Assembly (NCBI GenBank): GCA_030159075.1
Contig: BROG01000543.1
Coordinates: 434,001 to 498,000 of the forward strand
Length of the DNA: 64,000 bases
Source: Atrina japonica
Taxonomy: Eukaryota; Mollusca; Bivalvia; Pterioida; Pinnidae
Direction of reading: 5' to 3'
The position numbers and the translations under genes were made by a program. The notes under the pieces are model-generated. The model was given only the letters and a program-made list of their open reading frames with translations. It did no database searches and was not told where the DNA came from. Shown here piece after piece: positions 62,108 through 64,000 of the stretch (position 1 is the first letter of the stretch; each line of letters starts with the position of its first letter).

Positions 62108-62387
62108 TTGAAGGGATTACTATAACTCTAGATGAAGACGTTAACAGATAAATTCTTTTGACTGGCATAATGGCGTCACCATAACATTTTGTAATGAAAA
62201 TTAACCCGAATAATTCAGTGGTTATATTCCGTTCACTACGATTACTGCATTATAGGTCAGAGACGACTAAATAGTTTTCCATAGTCGATATGTATGAATT
62301 ACATGTAATTTGGATTTTACGTTGTAATTTTAACATTTGTTTTCGTCACATTATACGATGTAATTTTGTAAATATATTTGTATATGA

Positions 62388-62393
62388 AATAAA
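62388..62393 (+). promoter_or_regulatory. Candidate polyadenylation signal of the receptor gene
   Basis: AATAAA about 800 nt past the stop codon. ATTAAA near 61655 is a nearer, weaker alternative. Confidence 0.35.
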
Positions 62394-62514
62394 CTACATA
62401 AAATACAATTTCTCTTGTTTCTTTTTGTGACAAACATGTGAAGAAAGATCATACAAAAAGTAAACAAACATTGTCATTTATATTTGTATAGGTCTAGCAA
62501 GGTAAATTGTCACT

Positions 62515-62715
62515 TGTTTACAAACACAGCGAGTCTAAATTACATCATAACAGGGGTAACAGGCTTCTTGTTGACGAACAAATATCAGAGCTTCTATAAT
62601 GCATGGAATCCGCGCAAGGCTTAATCTGTATAACCTTTTTTTTTTTAAAATGGACCATATTTTTTAGGGTTTTTGACAGAACCCGGACGTACCACTTTAC
62701 CTTGGTAGACCTGTA
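62515..62715. repeat. Unclassified dispersed repeat C, copy 2
   Basis: Homologous to 45345-45545 (AGCGAGTCTAAATTACATCA, TAACAGGGGTAACAGGCTTC, CCGCGCAAGGCTTAATCTG, CCCGGACGTACCACTTTACC). It abuts the tRNA-like unit at 62719. Confidence 0.75.
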
Positions 62716-62718
62716 CAA

Positions 62719-62810
62719 TACTGCTTGCGGTGGTCTAGAGCTATATCCTTCCAATCGGAGGCGGAAGGTTCCAGATTCGATTCCCTGTACCGGATCGTAC
62801 CTAAAAAGGC

Positions 62811-62875
<65 letters not shown>

Positions 62876-62879
62876 TTAT

Positions 62880-62938
<59 letters not shown>

Positions 62939-62956
62939 CCTATCTATCTATCTATC
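62719..62956 (+). mobile_element. tRNA-like SINE unit with (ATCT)n tail
   Basis: An A-box-like TGGTCTAGAGC (62732) and a B-box-like GATTCGATTCC (62774) are spaced about 30 bases apart, as in tRNA-derived promoters. The unit ends AAAAAGGC and runs straight into 146 bp of ATCT tetranucleotide repeat (62811-62956, with a few variant units). A tetranucleotide 3' tail is known for some SINEs. The open frames over the repeat (Ser-Ile-Tyr-Leu) are not genes. Confidence 0.65.
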
Positions 62957-63234
62957 GTTCAAAACCTTGGCATTTGCATTCATAAAGCAAGGTTGATATT
63001 TTCATTACTTGCAAATCCTTTAGTGTATTCAAAACTGGAGAAAAAAAAATAGATCCACGTTGTCTGCACATAGTGTACCTTCTAAAAATAAGTGTAACTC
63101 CCAATATTGTGACAGGTTTGAAAATTGAATTATTATTCCAAGAATTTCAAATTGCAAACATATGTTTTGACATCGTGTTATAAATCATTTACTGCAAATG
63201 AATCCCTATTTACTAGCAGGAATAAATCAATATG

Positions 63235-63392
63235 AAAATCACAGATACAAAAGTATTAATCTGCAGGATCTTAGAAGACAATATACTAATATGGTGTACA
63301 TTAGACAAACACGGACCTCTGAAAATCCAGAGGTTGGATCATGTTCAATGTTAGGAGTAATCATCCCCTTTGGACAGGTCACACACACCGTG
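63235..63392 (-). repeat. Interspersed repeat family B, copy 3
   Basis: The reverse complement reads GACCTGTCCAAAGGGGATGA, TGATCCAACCTCTGGATTTT, AGAGGTCCGTGTTTGTC and AGTATATTGTCTTCTAAGAT, matching copies at 1787 and 4151 in order. It lies about 130 bp before a SINE in the same orientation. Confidence 0.75.
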
Positions 63393-63520
63393 AGTCCACG
63401 GTCAAAATAAAATGAAATAGGTGAGGAACAAATCCTCGTCACAACTGGTTCAGACCCACTCAACAACTGTTATCGAACAGGTAACTCAACATTTCATTTA
63501 GTGAAACATACAAGGCCATT

Positions 63521-63705
63521 ATACCGTGTACCGTGTACCCGAGAAGAGACCACTGGCCTTCGGCAAGTAAACTGGCAAACTTTCTCACAAAAATCAGCTT
63601 AGGTTCCAGTCCAGCGGGACTCAAACCTGCGCTGACCAGAAGTGAGAGACTTCATGGTTCAAAGCGCGATGCTCAAGCCACTGGTCCACAGAGGCTCCTG
63701 GTCAT
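63521..63705 (-). mobile_element. tRNA-derived SINE (family A), head and body
   Basis: The plus strand shows the inverse of the SINE: GTACCCGAGAAGAGACCACT, AAACTGGCAAACTTTCTCAC, the inverse B box GGGACTCAAACCTGCGCTGA, then AGAGACTTCATGGTTCAAAG and GCGATGCTCAAGCCACTGG (inverse A box). The SINE tail (left side here) is missing. Confidence 0.85.
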
Positions 63706-64000
63706 AATTAATTGAGAAAGCGTCGTCAGTATACCTAAATAGCGAATTCTAGGCCACAGCTACTGTATGTGTATTTAAATTAGCGCACTCATATTTTAGC
63801 GATCGAAGGGGGTATAGACTTATTAGCGCAATCTTGAATTCGCGTAAGTTATTCCATTAGCTTTGTCGTGTATACAGAATAACATGATGGAGAAATTTTA
63901 GCGATGCCCTTGAATTAGCACAATGACTTGAGCGCGAAAGGAGCTAAAAGTAGAATACCGCTAAAAGAAGTACACGTACAGTATCTTTGCCTTCTTTTGA
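63706..64000. other. Right-edge spacer
   Basis: Several short phrases recur (TTAGCGCA, TTTTAGCGAT, TAGCGAATTC) but no gene or known element is recognised before the window ends. Confidence 0.4.

Overview
The window is animal nuclear DNA, most likely from a bivalve or related mollusc. It is AT-rich, its genes carry many introns, and it is crowded with microsatellites, minisatellites, tRNA-derived SINEs and decayed reverse transcriptases. The protein families and repeat types fit a lophotrochozoan. The mollusc assignment is an inference from recognised repeat and protein style, not from a database search.

Two protein genes are well supported. (1) Minus strand, 33918 down to 6098: a 17-coding-exon orthologue of the USP53/USP54 ubiquitin-specific protease family. 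I rebuilt it exon by exon from GT/AG splice sites; every phase closes and gives about 1754 residues. It has an N-terminal USP domain with the catalytic Cys and His both present, a very long Ser-rich disordered middle, a conserved helical segment, and a C-terminal Cys-x2-Cys / Cys-x2-Cys ribbon. Its first intron is about 9.9 kb. (2) Plus strand, 57436 to 61594: a two-exon class B (secretin/adhesion/Methuselah-like) seven-transmembrane receptor of about 1336 residues. It has a signal peptide, a somatomedin-B-like module and a large ectodomain of repeated Cys-rich units.

Layout: 0-4.4 kb holds retroelement debris (a YADD-type LINE RT fragment, a tandem array broken by an interspersed repeat, a SINE, and a second RT family). 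4.4-6.1 kb is the USP 3' flank. 6.1-34 kb is the USP gene, with a clean SINE insertion in intron 11 and a MITE in intron 1. 34-41 kb is the upstream flank, with another MITE. 41.1-42.2 kb is a compositionally alien C-rich block bounded by a direct duplication. 42.9-45.3 kb is a dead RTE-like LINE whose RT frame contains a 23-copy, 32-bp minisatellite. 45.3-48.2 kb and 51.4-53.7 kb are large minisatellite fields. 54.3-55.1 kb has a foldback element and a SINE. 57.4-61.6 kb is the receptor gene. 62-64 kb is again repeats, including a tRNA-like element with a tetranucleotide tail.

The two genes have no evident functional link. The USP protein would act on ubiquitin conjugates inside the cell; the receptor would act at the cell surface. 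I did not find a clearly new multi-gene system. The most unusual things are the alien C-rich block, the minisatellite born inside a LINE frame, the receptor's repeated Cys-rich ectodomain without a visible GPS, and the clustered satellite arrays.
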